A stretch of 10,649 nt of DNA from DIGJ01 sp031553075 (GTDB lineage: Bacteria; Bacillota; Clostridia; Lachnospirales; Lachnospiraceae), in NCBI GenBank assembly GCA_031553075.1, contig JAVBLX010000144.1:1-10649 (forward strand), given 5' to 3'. Position numbers and translations under genes: made by a program. Of this stretch, positions 1-7,396 are shown piece after piece. The stretch's first letter is position 1; the number at the start of each line of letters is the position of its first letter. A model generated the notes under the pieces. It did no database searches and was not told the origin of the DNA. It saw only the letters and a list, made by a program, of their open reading frames with translations.

Positions 1-148
1 CGGAGGTCATCAGATATCCTCCACCAGGGCAAACAATCATAGCCGGGCGCCTTTTGTCCTTCCAGTATTCTTCTGATTTTTCCAGCAGATATTTTACATA
101 GTAGGCCTGCTTTTCCTCTCCCCATAAGCTTACTTTTTCAACAATCAT
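1..148 (-). CDS. Alpha/beta-hydrolase esterase, acetyl (xylan) esterase-like, 5' end only
   Basis: Only the first 49 codons are in the window; the gene runs off the left edge. The ATG at 148 has an AAGGAGAAGG ribosome site ending about 8 bases upstream, and an in-frame TAG lies further upstream, so this start is well supported. The translated N-terminus ends in RRPAMIVCPGGGY (residues 33-45), which is the first beta strand and the oxyanion-hole loop of BD-FAE-type esterases/lipases of the alpha/beta-hydrolase fold. Family members in xylan loci remove acetyl groups from xylo-oligosaccharides. The catalytic Ser-Asp-His lie beyond the window and cannot be checked. No signal peptide is visible, so the enzyme is probably cytoplasmic, acting after import. 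It is on the same strand as the transporter, two-component and GH120 genes, which supports a sugar-ester substrate. The fold is fairly sure; the substrate is inferred from context. Confidence 0.7.
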   Translation of the reverse strand, partial: MIVEKVSLWGEEKQAYYVKYLLEKSEEYWKDKRRPAMIVCPGGGYLMTS

Positions 149-197
149 ACAAATTCCTTCTCCTTGTATTTTGGCAGTACTCAGATTCTAATATATG

Positions 198-216
198 TTA
201 TGGCATAAGATTCCTC
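198..216 (-). other. Two-codon minimal ORF with strong ribosome site in the esterase leader
   Basis: In the minus-strand leader of the esterase, a near-perfect GCAGGAGG is followed 6 bases later by ATG CCA TAA (ATG at 206-204, stop at 200-198). It lies about 50 bases upstream of the true start at 148, in a different position from the esterase's own ribosome site. It may be a leftover start of a decayed gene or a ribosome-loading leader. Nothing shows that it is translated. Confidence 0.3.
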
Positions 217-259
217 CTGCTTTCTTTGCTATGAAATGAGGAAGACTGTATGTTCTGTA

Positions 260-289
260 ATTCTTGACCTATCTGCTCATACCAAGAAT
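260..289 (-). other. Small hairpin in the esterase leader
   Basis: A 7-bp perfect inverted repeat (ATTCTTG at 260-266, CAAGAAT at 283-289) with a 16-base loop lies in the intergenic stretch between the regulator and the esterase. It is not followed by a T run on either strand, so it is not a terminator. Apart from this hairpin, the candidate promoter and the two-codon ORF, I see nothing in 149-424. Confidence 0.25.
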
Positions 290-344
290 CATTCCTGAAA
301 TCTATGGAATCAACCAGCTAAGCCATACTACAAAGCTGAATACT

Positions 345-373
345 ACTTTAACACAGATAGTTGGGGACTACAA
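345..373 (-). promoter_or_regulatory. Candidate sigma-A promoter for the esterase
   Basis: On the minus strand, TTGTAG (373-368) and TAAAGT (350-345) are separated by exactly 17 bases, and TG one base before the -10 gives an extended -10. Transcription would begin near 338, leaving a leader of about 190 bases. No terminator is visible after the regulator gene at 425, so the esterase may also be read through from the operon. Confidence 0.4.
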
Positions 374-424
374 GAGATAATTCTGTTCATAGCATCTGGC
401 AGTCAGCAAAAGATTTCAAATTGT

Positions 425-1987
425 CTATAGGTACTTCTTCTGAACCGTGTCCCTGTATTTTGTAGGTGATATGCCTGTATGTTTTTTAAATGCCAGCGAA
501 AAGTAATTCATATCATGATAACCAACCATAGTTGCAATCTCACCCGCTTTTAACGTAGTGGTTTCCAACAGTGATTTTGCCTTTTCAATCCGATTCCTTA
601 CTATGTATTCATTACAGCCTTCTCCTGTGATTCGCTTGAATAGCCGCGACAAATAGTTTGGCGTTACATACAATTCAGATGCAATGTTGGTCACAGTCAA
701 ATCATCTGCGAGATTTCCGTGAATTCTCTTTTTCACTTTCCAGATAAGTTCATGCTCATCCCCATCTTCCCGGAATAAAAGCTTCTGTAAAAACATCGCT
801 GTTACTACACAGGCATTTTCCCGATCCGTTCCACCAAGGGAATGAGTAAGAGAATTGAGGTTTTCTTCCAGTTTATTACCGTTTTCATTAACACAGGCAA
901 AATAAACAGAAGAAGCCAAATCAAAGCAGGTATTTCTGGCATATTCATTGGAGAGATTATAAGATTCAACCGACATTTGAAAGCGTTCAAAGGCGTGCAT
1001 AATACTTTCCGGATTATCAATATTACCAATCATAGTCCGCTTAAATTCATTAAATACATCTTGAAAAATATCTTCCCGCTTTCGGTCTGCTTCTTTCAAA
1101 GAGCAGCAGTTTTCTCGTTCCTGCTCCAAGCGGAATATAGCGTCATTATAGGAAATAGAAAGCTTTGAAAAACCCTCTGTTTTGCTCCCCATAATCAGCT
1201 TTGGGCGAACATTGTACTCATACCCCAGTACTTCTGTGATTTCCTTTGCGCTTTTCTTTCCCCATATTTCCCCGGCTTTTTCGAAGAAAATCAAAATAAT
1301 CCTGTTCTTTTCATCACTAAAGGTAATTCCAGCATTCTGCTCATCCAGAATATTAATACAAATCTGTTTTATGGTTTGAATCCGAAATAATTCCATTTCC
1401 TTGTCTTCTTTTTCCTGCCGGTCCGGGATAAGAATCCCCACCGTAAGGTGCTGTCTCTTATCAAAGTGAAATTGCTGGAAAAATTCCTCTTCCTGGTACT
1501 CTTCTATGACATCATTTCCAAGAAGCTTTCTCAGATATTTCTCCAGCTTTAGTTGCTGCTGTAAGCCCTGAGTTCGCTTTACTGTCATCGTATTTTCCCT
1601 GGAAACTCTCAGTTTTACCAGTTCCTCAATCTGACCTTGAATGCTGTTGGTCAGTTCTTTTTCATCAATGGGTTTTAGCAAAAAATCGTGCACTTGAAGC
1701 TGTAATGCCTGTCTGGCGTATTCAAACTTGTCGTACCCGGTAAGGACAATAATTCGCATATCCGTGGCTTCTCGCCGAATATGCTCCACAAGCTCCAGTC
1801 CAGTCATTTCTGTCATGCTAATATCGGTAATCATAACATCCGGATGATGGCGTTCTATGACTTCCATCGCTTCCTTCGCAGAAGCTGCCGTGTAGACTTC
1901 CTGAATCAGTATGGATTGCCAGGGAATTGATTTTTCAATGCCCTGGCGAATCATTTTTTCATCATCCACAATTAAGATTTTATACAT
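425..1987 (-). CDS. Two-component response regulator, receiver plus AraC-type DNA-binding domain (YesN-like)
   Basis: Cytoplasmic transcription regulator of 520 residues. An N-terminal receiver domain (about 1-120) shows the acidic pair D8/D9, phospho-acceptor D55 in ITDISM, T83 in VLTGYD and K105 in FLLKP. A long linker of about 290 residues, typical of YesN-type regulators, leads to a C-terminal AraC/XylS double helix-turn-helix (about 418-516), with TVTNIASELYVTPNYLSRLF and the second-helix signature MVGYHDMNYFSLAFKKHTG. The open frame extends to a GTG at 1999, but that codon lies inside the ribosome site AAGGTGGG. The ATG at 1987 with 7-base spacing is the right start. It begins 13 bases after the kinase stop, so the two are co-transcribed and the kinase is its probable partner. 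The likely role is activating the adjacent xylo-oligosaccharide transport and GH120 genes; the target sites are inferred, not shown. Confidence 0.93.
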   Translation of the reverse strand: MYKILIVDDEKMIRQGIEKSIPWQSILIQEVYTAASAKEAMEVIERHHPDVMITDISMTEMTGLELVEHIRREATDMRIIVLTGYDKFEYARQALQLQVHDFLLKPIDEKELTNSIQGQIEELVKLRVSRENTMTVKRTQGLQQQLKLEKYLRKLLGNDVIEEYQEEEFFQQFHFDKRQHLTVGILIPDRQEKEDKEMELFRIQTIKQICINILDEQNAGITFSDEKNRIILIFFEKAGEIWGKKSAKEITEVLGYEYNVRPKLIMGSKTEGFSKLSISYNDAIFRLEQERENCCSLKEADRKREDIFQDVFNEFKRTMIGNIDNPESIMHAFERFQMSVESYNLSNEYARNTCFDLASSVYFACVNENGNKLEENLNSLTHSLGGTDRENACVVTAMFLQKLLFREDGDEHELIWKVKKRIHGNLADDLTVTNIASELYVTPNYLSRLFKRITGEGCNEYIVRNRIEKAKSLLETTTLKAGEIATMVGYHDMNYFSLAFKKHTGISPTKYRDTVQKKYL

Positions 1988-2000
1988 AGTTAATCCCACC

Positions 2001-3767
2001 TTATATTGTCTTTACCGCTTCTATCGTTGCCGGGAGGTGAATTTCCACCACAAGTCCCCGTTCTTCATTGCCTCGGAAACGAAGACCATATCCCTCGCCA
2101 AACAACAGCTCAATCCGCTTGTTTACATTATTAATTCCATATCCAATATTACGGTCAAACTCTGAAATATAGGCATTAATCCGTTTTATTTCATCCGCCT
2201 CCATGCCCTCACCATTATCTGCAACGCATAAACACACACCCTGCTCCTCTTCCTTAAGAGAGATGGCAATCATACCTTTCCTGCCGTCCTTAATGCGGAT
2301 ACCATGATAAATAGAATTTTCTACCAGTGGCTGCAGGGTCAGCTTGGGAATCGGAAGATGATAATACGCTTCTGGTACTGTACTGACAAATTCAATGATA
2401 TTGTCATATCGCATGTTTTGAATAATCATATAATTTCTCACATGCTCCAGCTCTCGTTCCAAAGGAATCAAATCCCGTCCTTCACTAAGGCAAATCCGAT
2501 AGTAATGGGCCAGAGCCTTTACCATGGTAGAGATTTCTTCACTGCCTTCCGACACGGCCTGCCAGTGAATGCATTCCAGTGTATTATATAAAAAATGTGG
2601 TTGTATCTGTGATTGCAGCGCATTTAACTGCATCTGGGCAACCTGCTTTTGTTCTTCTTTTATTCGCTCCATCAAGGCGTCAATATCATTCATCATCATA
2701 TTAAAACCCTCGGCCAGCTTTAAGCTGTCCCGATCCATGTCCGCTGTATGAATCCGAGTATTTAGATTTCCCTTTGATACATCATTCATTTTGTAAATAA
2801 TCTTACTAATGGGGCGGTACATCCGTTTAATCATATTTCGTGAGATGGTCAGGGTCAGACTCATCACCATAAGCATCACTAAAAGAAGAATCAGAGTGGT
2901 ACCAAGACTTCCCTGATACAAATAAAAGGAAGGGATTTCGTTAATCAAGTAATAATTCCAGTTTCCAATCCGCTGATAATTAACCAGATTTCCTCGATTC
3001 CAGAATCCACCTTTCTCACCCACCAGCTTCTCGGCATATATGAGTTGTTCTCCTATTTGTTCCGTATTGGGGGCCGAAATGATTCCTCCCTCTATATCTG
3101 TAAAATAAAGATTGGAATGATTATAAAGATTCACGCTCTTTAACCCTTCCAGCAGGTTATCATTGAGATTTACAATAATCATTCCGTTACTGGATACCAT
3201 GTTGGTTACGGAATATGCCGGAAAATACAGGGTTAGAGTATATTTTTTTCCTCTATAATACTGATTGGAAAAGCTGATTCGCAACGTATTGTTTTCTTTC
3301 GCTACAATACTGCTTTCATAATCCTGGTCGTAAACTGTCTCGAATGCACTTTCCGATATGGTAAAATTGCCATTGTAAACGTAGGTATCTATGTTGCTGT
3401 TGGTAATGGCAATAAAATTTGCATTAAATTGAAAATTTAAAAAATTAAGAAGAGAGCTGTATACGTTTCCAGCTTCTGCATATGCTTTTTCCGGCTCTTT
3501 GCTGCCACAGTATTTTTGAACATGCTGGTCCAGAACAAGAGAAGTAACTACTGCCTTATACTGATTTAGATTGTTCTCGTAATCCAAAGCCATGGTAGCC
3601 AGCTGCTCCTCGGCATATTGAAGGTTTTGCCTGGTCAGGGAATAAACAGAAGACACCGTGGAAACAACGATTGCAACCAAAGTCAGTACTAAAATAGTGG
3701 TAACAATCACAATATGCATTTTTGTCTCAAAATTCCATGTCTTTTTCCACTTTTCTCTTAGCTTCAT
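2001..3767 (-). CDS. Membrane sensor histidine kinase (YesM-like, LytS/HPK7 type)
   Basis: A 588-residue membrane sensor kinase. A transmembrane helix at about 18-40 and another at about 287-309 flank an extracellular sensor of about 245 residues, probably a Cache-like double fold. A HAMP linker follows (about 310-363). The His_kinase domain has the phospho-acceptor H391 in QIQPHFLYNTLE, and the HATPase domain carries the N box LQPLVENSIYHG (N484), G1 box VADNGEGM and G2 box GYGINNVNKRI. These are hallmarks of the YesM family, which pairs with AraC-type regulators. The frame extends to a GTG at 3788, but the ribosome site AAGGGAG sits between that codon and the ATG at 3767, so 3767 is the start. 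It lies 77 bases after the second permease and 13 bases before the regulator. It probably senses an extracellular oligosaccharide, directly or through the binding lipoprotein; the ligand is unknown. Confidence 0.93.
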   Translation of the reverse strand: MKLREKWKKTWNFETKMHIVIVTTILVLTLVAIVVSTVSSVYSLTRQNLQYAEEQLATMALDYENNLNQYKAVVTSLVLDQHVQKYCGSKEPEKAYAEAGNVYSSLLNFLNFQFNANFIAITNSNIDTYVYNGNFTISESAFETVYDQDYESSIVAKENNTLRISFSNQYYRGKKYTLTLYFPAYSVTNMVSSNGMIIVNLNDNLLEGLKSVNLYNHSNLYFTDIEGGIISAPNTEQIGEQLIYAEKLVGEKGGFWNRGNLVNYQRIGNWNYYLINEIPSFYLYQGSLGTTLILLLVMLMVMSLTLTISRNMIKRMYRPISKIIYKMNDVSKGNLNTRIHTADMDRDSLKLAEGFNMMMNDIDALMERIKEEQKQVAQMQLNALQSQIQPHFLYNTLECIHWQAVSEGSEEISTMVKALAHYYRICLSEGRDLIPLERELEHVRNYMIIQNMRYDNIIEFVSTVPEAYYHLPIPKLTLQPLVENSIYHGIRIKDGRKGMIAISLKEEEQGVCLCVADNGEGMEADEIKRINAYISEFDRNIGYGINNVNKRIELLFGEGYGLRFRGNEERGLVVEIHLPATIEAVKTI

Positions 3768-3804
3768 AACTGGCTCCCTTCTGCACACTTGTTCTCTCTT
3801 TTCT

Positions 3805-3813
3805 ATTTTAGCA
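3805..3813 (-). promoter_or_regulatory. Candidate extended -10 promoter for the kinase-regulator pair
   Basis: In the 77-base gap between the second permease and the kinase, the minus strand reads TGCTAAAAT (3813-3805), an extended -10 element with no good -35. It would start transcription near 3798 and give the two-component pair a basal level independent of the transporter operon. Support is by pattern only. No terminator is seen in this gap. Confidence 0.3.
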
Positions 3814-3844
3814 CAAAATGACCACCACAGATAGACAGCAAATA

Positions 3845-4696
3845 CTAACCTTTCACTGCTCCGGCTGTCATTCCTTTGACCAGCTTATCCTGGGCTAAAA
3901 TAAACAGGATTATCATCGGCAATATGGTAAGAGTCAGAACGGCCATAATCATAGGTGTATTCATGGAATACTGTCCTTGAAAATCCCAAACGGCCAACGG
4001 CAAGGTGCGGTTTTTAGGGGACTGCGTCAGCGTATAGGCAAAGCTGAATTCGTTCCAGATATTTACGCCATTGTAGATTGCCAGAGTAGATAGGCCTGGT
4101 TTTGCCAAAGGTAATATCATGCGGAAAAACATTCCATATTTATTGCAGCCGTCAATTTCTGCTGATTCTTCAATTTCTCTGGGAATTCCCTTCATAAAAC
4201 TGGTTAAAATAAATACTGAGATGGGTATGGCCAGCGCTACATCCGGTCCAATCAAGGCCCATATGGAATCATACATTCCCACTTTTTTGGTCATTTGGAA
4301 TACAGGTATTAAGGTTATATGTATAGGAATCGTCATACATGCCACGATCATAGAATAGACAAAACGATTCAACCGGAATTTGAATCGGGCCAGAGGATAG
4401 GAAGCGCATGCTGAAATAAAAAGGATTAACAACAAGGAAACCAGTAATACAAATACACTATTTAAAAAATACCGTACAAATCCGCCACTAAATACCTCAA
4501 TATAATTTTTAAAATTAAGACGATTGGGAAGAGCAAAAACTCCTTTTGTCAGCATTTCAAACTTACCTTTAAAGGAATTGAGCACCATAAAAATAAAGGG
4601 GAGCACTGCTACCGCCATTGCGCTGATCGCAAAAATAAATGCCACTAACCAGCACAAACGACTTTTAATCATACTTTTTGCATATTGCTGTTCCAT
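3845..4696 (-). CDS. CUT1 sugar ABC transporter permease, MalG/LplC type
   Basis: Integral membrane permease of 283 residues with about six transmembrane helices (the first at about 17-40). The cytoplasmic EAA loop that docks the ATPase is at about 177-200 (EESAEIDGCNKYGMFFRMILP). The C-terminus ends in GMTAGAVKG, the usual end of MalG-type subunits of the carbohydrate uptake transporter-1 family. The start ATG at 4696 has AAAGGAGG 8 bases upstream, and its A is also the last base of the preceding permease's TAA stop, so the two are translationally coupled. It should form a heterodimer with that permease and receive sugar from the upstream lipoprotein. No ATPase gene is nearby. The family is certain; xylo-oligosaccharide as substrate is inferred from the GH120 and esterase neighbours. 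Confidence 0.93.
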   Translation of the reverse strand: MEQQYAKSMIKSRLCWLVAFIFAISAMAVAVLPFIFMVLNSFKGKFEMLTKGVFALPNRLNFKNYIEVFSGGFVRYFLNSVFVLLVSLLLILFISACASYPLARFKFRLNRFVYSMIVACMTIPIHITLIPVFQMTKKVGMYDSIWALIGPDVALAIPISVFILTSFMKGIPREIEESAEIDGCNKYGMFFRMILPLAKPGLSTLAIYNGVNIWNEFSFAYTLTQSPKNRTLPLAVWDFQGQYSMNTPMIMAVLTLTILPMIILFILAQDKLVKGMTAGAVKG

Positions 4697-5598
4697 TAGT
4701 TTTCCTCCTTTCCATTGATAATCCTCATGGTAATTAAGGACATGAAGGTTATCAAAATGAACATCCCCCCTGCTACAGCAGAGCCATATCCCATATTGAA
4801 CTGGCTGAACGCATGCTTATACATATAGGTAGCCATAAGCTCCGTCGATGTACCTGGACCGCCTCCTGTCATAACATAAATCAGGTCAAAGTATTTTAAT
4901 GAACCAACCATCGAAAGGATGGCCGCACTTTTCAGCGAAGGTGTCAAAAGAGGCAGGGCAATCCGCCAAAAGTACTGGCTTTTGGTGGCACCATCAATTA
5001 ATGAAGCTTCATATACTTCTTCCGATATATTGGTGTAAGCAGCCATGCTGTAAACCATGTAAAAAGGCACAAACTGCCAGGCAATAACCACAATTACAGT
5101 AATCAGTGCCGTTTTGGGATTTCCCAACAAATCAATATTGCCACCACCCAAGAGATGGGAAATGGAACTGATAATTCCACCATTAGCAGCAAGTGCATAG
5201 TTGAAAAGAAAGCCAATGGCAACGGAAGACATTAGCAGGGGAACAAACCACAAGACCTTAAATATCGTCCCCTTTTTCCCAAGAAATTCAACAAAGGTTG
5301 CTTGTGCCAGTCCAATGGGAATCTGAATTAGAATTGACAATACCATGATCAAAATGTTATTTCGAAAAGCGTACCAAAAATTACTGTCCCGACATAATTT
5401 TATCCAATTGGATAATCCAATAAAAGATTTATCCACTGCAATTCCATTCCACTTGTAAGTGCTGATTACAAAAGAGTCGATGATTGGATAAAAAATAAAG
5501 ATTGATAAGATAACCACAACCGGAAGCAAAAAGATAAATGCCGCCAAATTGGTGCTTTGCTGTCTTTTTCTGTCCAGTCCTTTTATTTGATTATTCAT
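4696..5598 (-). CDS. CUT1 sugar ABC transporter permease, MalF/LplB type
   Basis: Integral membrane permease of 300 residues with about six transmembrane helices (first at about 18-40). It has the EAA loop at about 194-220 (EEVYEASLIDGATKSQYFW, then RIALPLLTP) and the TGGGPGTSTE segment common in MalF/UgpA-type subunits. The frame can be extended to a GTG at 5625, but that codon falls inside a small hairpin and has GAGGG only one base upstream. I prefer the ATG at 5598, which has a weak GATGGG about 7 bases upstream. The weak ribosome site, together with the terminator and dyad upstream, suggests lower expression than the binding protein. It partners with the permease that overlaps its stop codon. 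Confidence 0.9.
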   Translation of the reverse strand: MNNQIKGLDRKRQQSTNLAAFIFLLPVVVILSIFIFYPIIDSFVISTYKWNGIAVDKSFIGLSNWIKLCRDSNFWYAFRNNILIMVLSILIQIPIGLAQATFVEFLGKKGTIFKVLWFVPLLMSSVAIGFLFNYALAANGGIISSISHLLGGGNIDLLGNPKTALITVIVVIAWQFVPFYMVYSMAAYTNISEEVYEASLIDGATKSQYFWRIALPLLTPSLKSAAILSMVGSLKYFDLIYVMTGGGPGTSTELMATYMYKHAFSQFNMGYGSAVAGGMFILITFMSLITMRIINGKEEN

Positions 5599-5611
5599 TT
5601 TATACCCATCT

Positions 5612-5627
5612 GCGTGTTGCGACACGC
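5612..5627 (-). other. Small GC-rich hairpin just before the first permease
   Basis: GCGTGT (5612-5617) and ACACGC (5622-5627) form a perfect 6-bp stem with a 4-base loop, 14 bases upstream of the permease ATG at 5598 and covering the alternative GTG start at 5625. It could slow ribosome loading or stop 3' exonucleases. No function is shown. Confidence 0.35.
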
Positions 5628-5636
5628 CCTCAAATC

Positions 5637-5668
5637 AATAGTTAAACACACATTTTTGTTTAACTATT
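5637..5668. repeat. Perfect 12-bp inverted repeat between binding-protein and permease genes
   Basis: AATAGTTAAACA (5637-5648) and its exact reverse complement TGTTTAACTATT (5657-5668) are separated by 8 bases. The arms are AT-rich and no T run follows, so this is not a terminator. Either it is an operator for a dimeric regulator or, in the transcript, an mRNA-stabilising hairpin. It lies downstream of the intrinsic terminator and about 40 bases before the permease start. The ten-base core TTTAACTATT recurs once at 9364-9373 in the GH120 leader. Confidence 0.65.
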
Positions 5669-5701
5669 TTCCATTCTGCATGCTTTAACGAGCATTTAGA
5701 C

Positions 5702-5752
5702 AAAAAAACTGCCGCACAAAGTAAACGCACTTCCCTTTTCTTTATGCGACAG
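5702..5752 (-). terminator. Intrinsic terminator after the binding-protein gene (probably leaky)
   Basis: Read on the minus strand, CUGUCGCAUAAAG (5752-5740) pairs with CUUUGUGCGGCAG (5721-5709) as a 13-bp stem with two G-U wobbles and an 18-base loop, followed at once by seven U (5708-5702). The wobbles and the T run fit only minus-strand RNA. It sits 44 bases after the binding-protein stop. Since the permeases follow on the same strand without a clear promoter of their own, partial termination here would give high binding protein and less permease, a common arrangement in binding-protein-dependent transporters. Confidence 0.8.
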
Positions 5753-5795
5753 CCCAATTCATTGTTCAATAAATCTCTGTCCGAGTTATTACCAG

Positions 5796-7175
5796 CTATT
5801 TTTTACTTGCCAGATTTTCTTCCTGAGCTTCCTGCATTTTCTTATTTGCATCCTGAGGTGTCATGGTGAGACCAAATACCTCCTGGTTTCTATCCAGATG
5901 TGCGGTAGCGACTCCCGGGCTTAAGTATTGGTCATACCAAAGCTGTACCGCTGATGCATTGTTTGCGGCTGCAACAATCGCCTGAGAAACAGGATCTGTA
6001 ATTTTATCTTCAATTCCTTTCACTGGGGGGATCAAGCTTGCTCCTACCATCATATTAATCGTTTCCTCACTGGAAAGCCCCACTACAAATCTAAATGCTG
6101 CATCCAGCTTATCACCAGTACAATTAAAGGAAATAAATTGATCTCCCATGGTTCCACAGAGAATTGATGGGTCTGCATTGGAGCCGTCAACCGCCGGGAA
6201 GGAGAACCAACCAATCTTGCTATAAAAATCACTGCCTTCCTCTTCACTATCGGTTTTAAATGCTGCCGTATTCCATGAACCTGTCAGATACATAGCCGCT
6301 GCTTCCTGATAAAATAACTGTTTTGCCTGGCCGTCATCTTCACTCATGGAGTTAAAACCATCCGGGAAATATCCTTTCTCAACCCATTCCTGAATTTTCT
6401 CTCCTGCATAAACAAAACAGTCATCTTCAAAAGTACCTTCCCCAGCAGCTGCCTTCTGGAATGGTTCCAAACCACCTTTTCTGGCTGCCAGACATTGGAA
6501 GTACATGGAACCAGTCCACTTAGGTCCATTGGCGAGGGCAAATGGAATAATGCCGTTGGCAATGAAGGTATCACATGCCGTTTCTAACTCAGAAACAGTG
6601 GTTGGTACGGCAATATTGTATTTCTCAAACAAAGCTTTATTATAGTAAATACCTGCTATGGAAATATTCTTAACTGGAACTGCATATAATTTTCCATTAT
6701 AGCTTGCCTGTTCTAATGCACCTTCCATAAAACGGTCTTTAATACCATATTTTTCGTATAATTCATCCAGTGGCTGAGCATATCCCGAATCAATGTACTC
6801 GTTCATTGGACCACCAGACCAGGTGGTATACATATCCGGACATTCTCCAGAGCTCATGGCAATTACCAGTTTTTCTTTGTATTTATCATTCTGGGTAGGA
6901 AGGTTTTCGATGGTATAGCTGCCATCTGAGCTTTCCATAAACTGCTTAACAGCAAGCTCATAGGTCTCTTTATCAGCACCCTCGGTTCCTACATTCCAAA
7001 AAGTAATATTTTCTCCTGATGCTGATTCTTTTTTTGTGTCACTCTCAGTCTGCCCTACTGCTGCCGAATTATCTCCTACCGCTTCTCCACTGGTTCCTGT
7101 ATTACCTCCACAACCGCAAAGTGAAAGCCCCATTATCATTGACATTGCTATTGCAACTACTTTTTTCCGCTTCAT
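5796..7175 (-). CDS. Extracellular sugar-binding lipoprotein of a CUT1 ABC transporter (SBP family 1)
   Basis: A 459-residue substrate-binding protein. The N-terminus MKRKKVVAIAMSMIMG is a lipoprotein signal, with lipobox L19-C20-G21-C22; C22 is the expected lipid-anchored cysteine. A Ser/Gly/Glu-rich linker (about 23-53) precedes the ENITFWNVGTEG start of the bilobal fold. Internal family 1 hallmarks include YAVPVKNISIAGIYYNKALFEKY and, near the C-terminus, ASLIPPVKG. The ATG at 7175 has AAAGGAGAG about 7 bases upstream. It lies first among the transporter genes and is followed by a terminator, so it should be the most abundant component. It probably captures xylo-oligosaccharides at the cell surface and hands them to the two permeases, but the ligand cannot be read from sequence alone. 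It may also present ligand to the nearby sensor kinase. Confidence 0.93.
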   Translation of the reverse strand: MKRKKVVAIAMSMIMGLSLCGCGGNTGTSGEAVGDNSAAVGQTESDTKKESASGENITFWNVGTEGADKETYELAVKQFMESSDGSYTIENLPTQNDKYKEKLVIAMSSGECPDMYTTWSGGPMNEYIDSGYAQPLDELYEKYGIKDRFMEGALEQASYNGKLYAVPVKNISIAGIYYNKALFEKYNIAVPTTVSELETACDTFIANGIIPFALANGPKWTGSMYFQCLAARKGGLEPFQKAAAGEGTFEDDCFVYAGEKIQEWVEKGYFPDGFNSMSEDDGQAKQLFYQEAAAMYLTGSWNTAAFKTDSEEEGSDFYSKIGWFSFPAVDGSNADPSILCGTMGDQFISFNCTGDKLDAAFRFVVGLSSEETINMMVGASLIPPVKGIEDKITDPVSQAIVAAANNASAVQLWYDQYLSPGVATAHLDRNQEVFGLTMTPQDANKKMQEAQEENLASKK

Positions 7176-7256
7176 ATCCGCTCTCCTTTTTATTTACATT
7201 TTTTGAATTATTTGTTTGTGAATTCCAATTTCTCAGAATACTTTTTTTGAAATTCA

Positions 7257-7310
7257 TTCTTGGAAATTTTGTTCAAATATTTTATTTAATTTAAGTCATG
7301 TTTCTTGGAA
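7257..7310. repeat. Pair of 9-base direct repeats in the binding-protein leader
   Basis: TTCTTGGAA occurs at 7257-7265 and again at 7302-7310, 45 bases apart, between the candidate promoter and the binding-protein start. AraC-type regulators bind direct repeats, but these lie downstream of the candidate start site, so they would not be ordinary activator sites. The region is AT-rich and chance is possible. Confidence 0.25.
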
Positions 7311-7332
7311 TCCGGTTTCCTTTTGTACTTTT

Positions 7333-7361
7333 ATCATAACAAAGTCTTTCATTTCTTACTA
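7333..7361 (-). promoter_or_regulatory. Candidate activator-dependent promoter for the binding-protein operon
   Basis: The minus strand has TATGAT (7338-7333) as a plausible -10 with a poor -35 (TAGTAA, 7361-7356) at 17-base spacing. An unused-looking TTGACA lies further upstream at 7377-7372. A weak -35 would fit control by the AraC-type regulator. Transcription would start near 7326, leaving a leader of about 150 AT-rich bases. No terminator is seen after the GH120 gene, so read-through from there is also possible. Confidence 0.35.
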
Positions 7362-7396
7362 TTTAATTATCTGTCAACTATCTATAAAAATCTTAC

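Noticed and set aside
842..1168. 108-codon plus-strand open frame antisense to the response regulator
   Set aside because: Same reason: the opposite strand encodes a clear linker region of the regulator, and the frame has no promoter or ribosome site of its own.
1988..1999. GTG start at 1999 for the response regulator
   Set aside because: The GTG lies inside the AAGGTGGG ribosome site of the ATG at 1987, and receiver domains typically begin with MYKILIVDDE.
5599..5625. GTG start at 5625 for the first permease
   Set aside because: The only ribosome-like sequence (GAGGG) ends one base from the GTG, and the codon lies in a hairpin; the added residues are not typical of MalF-type N-termini.
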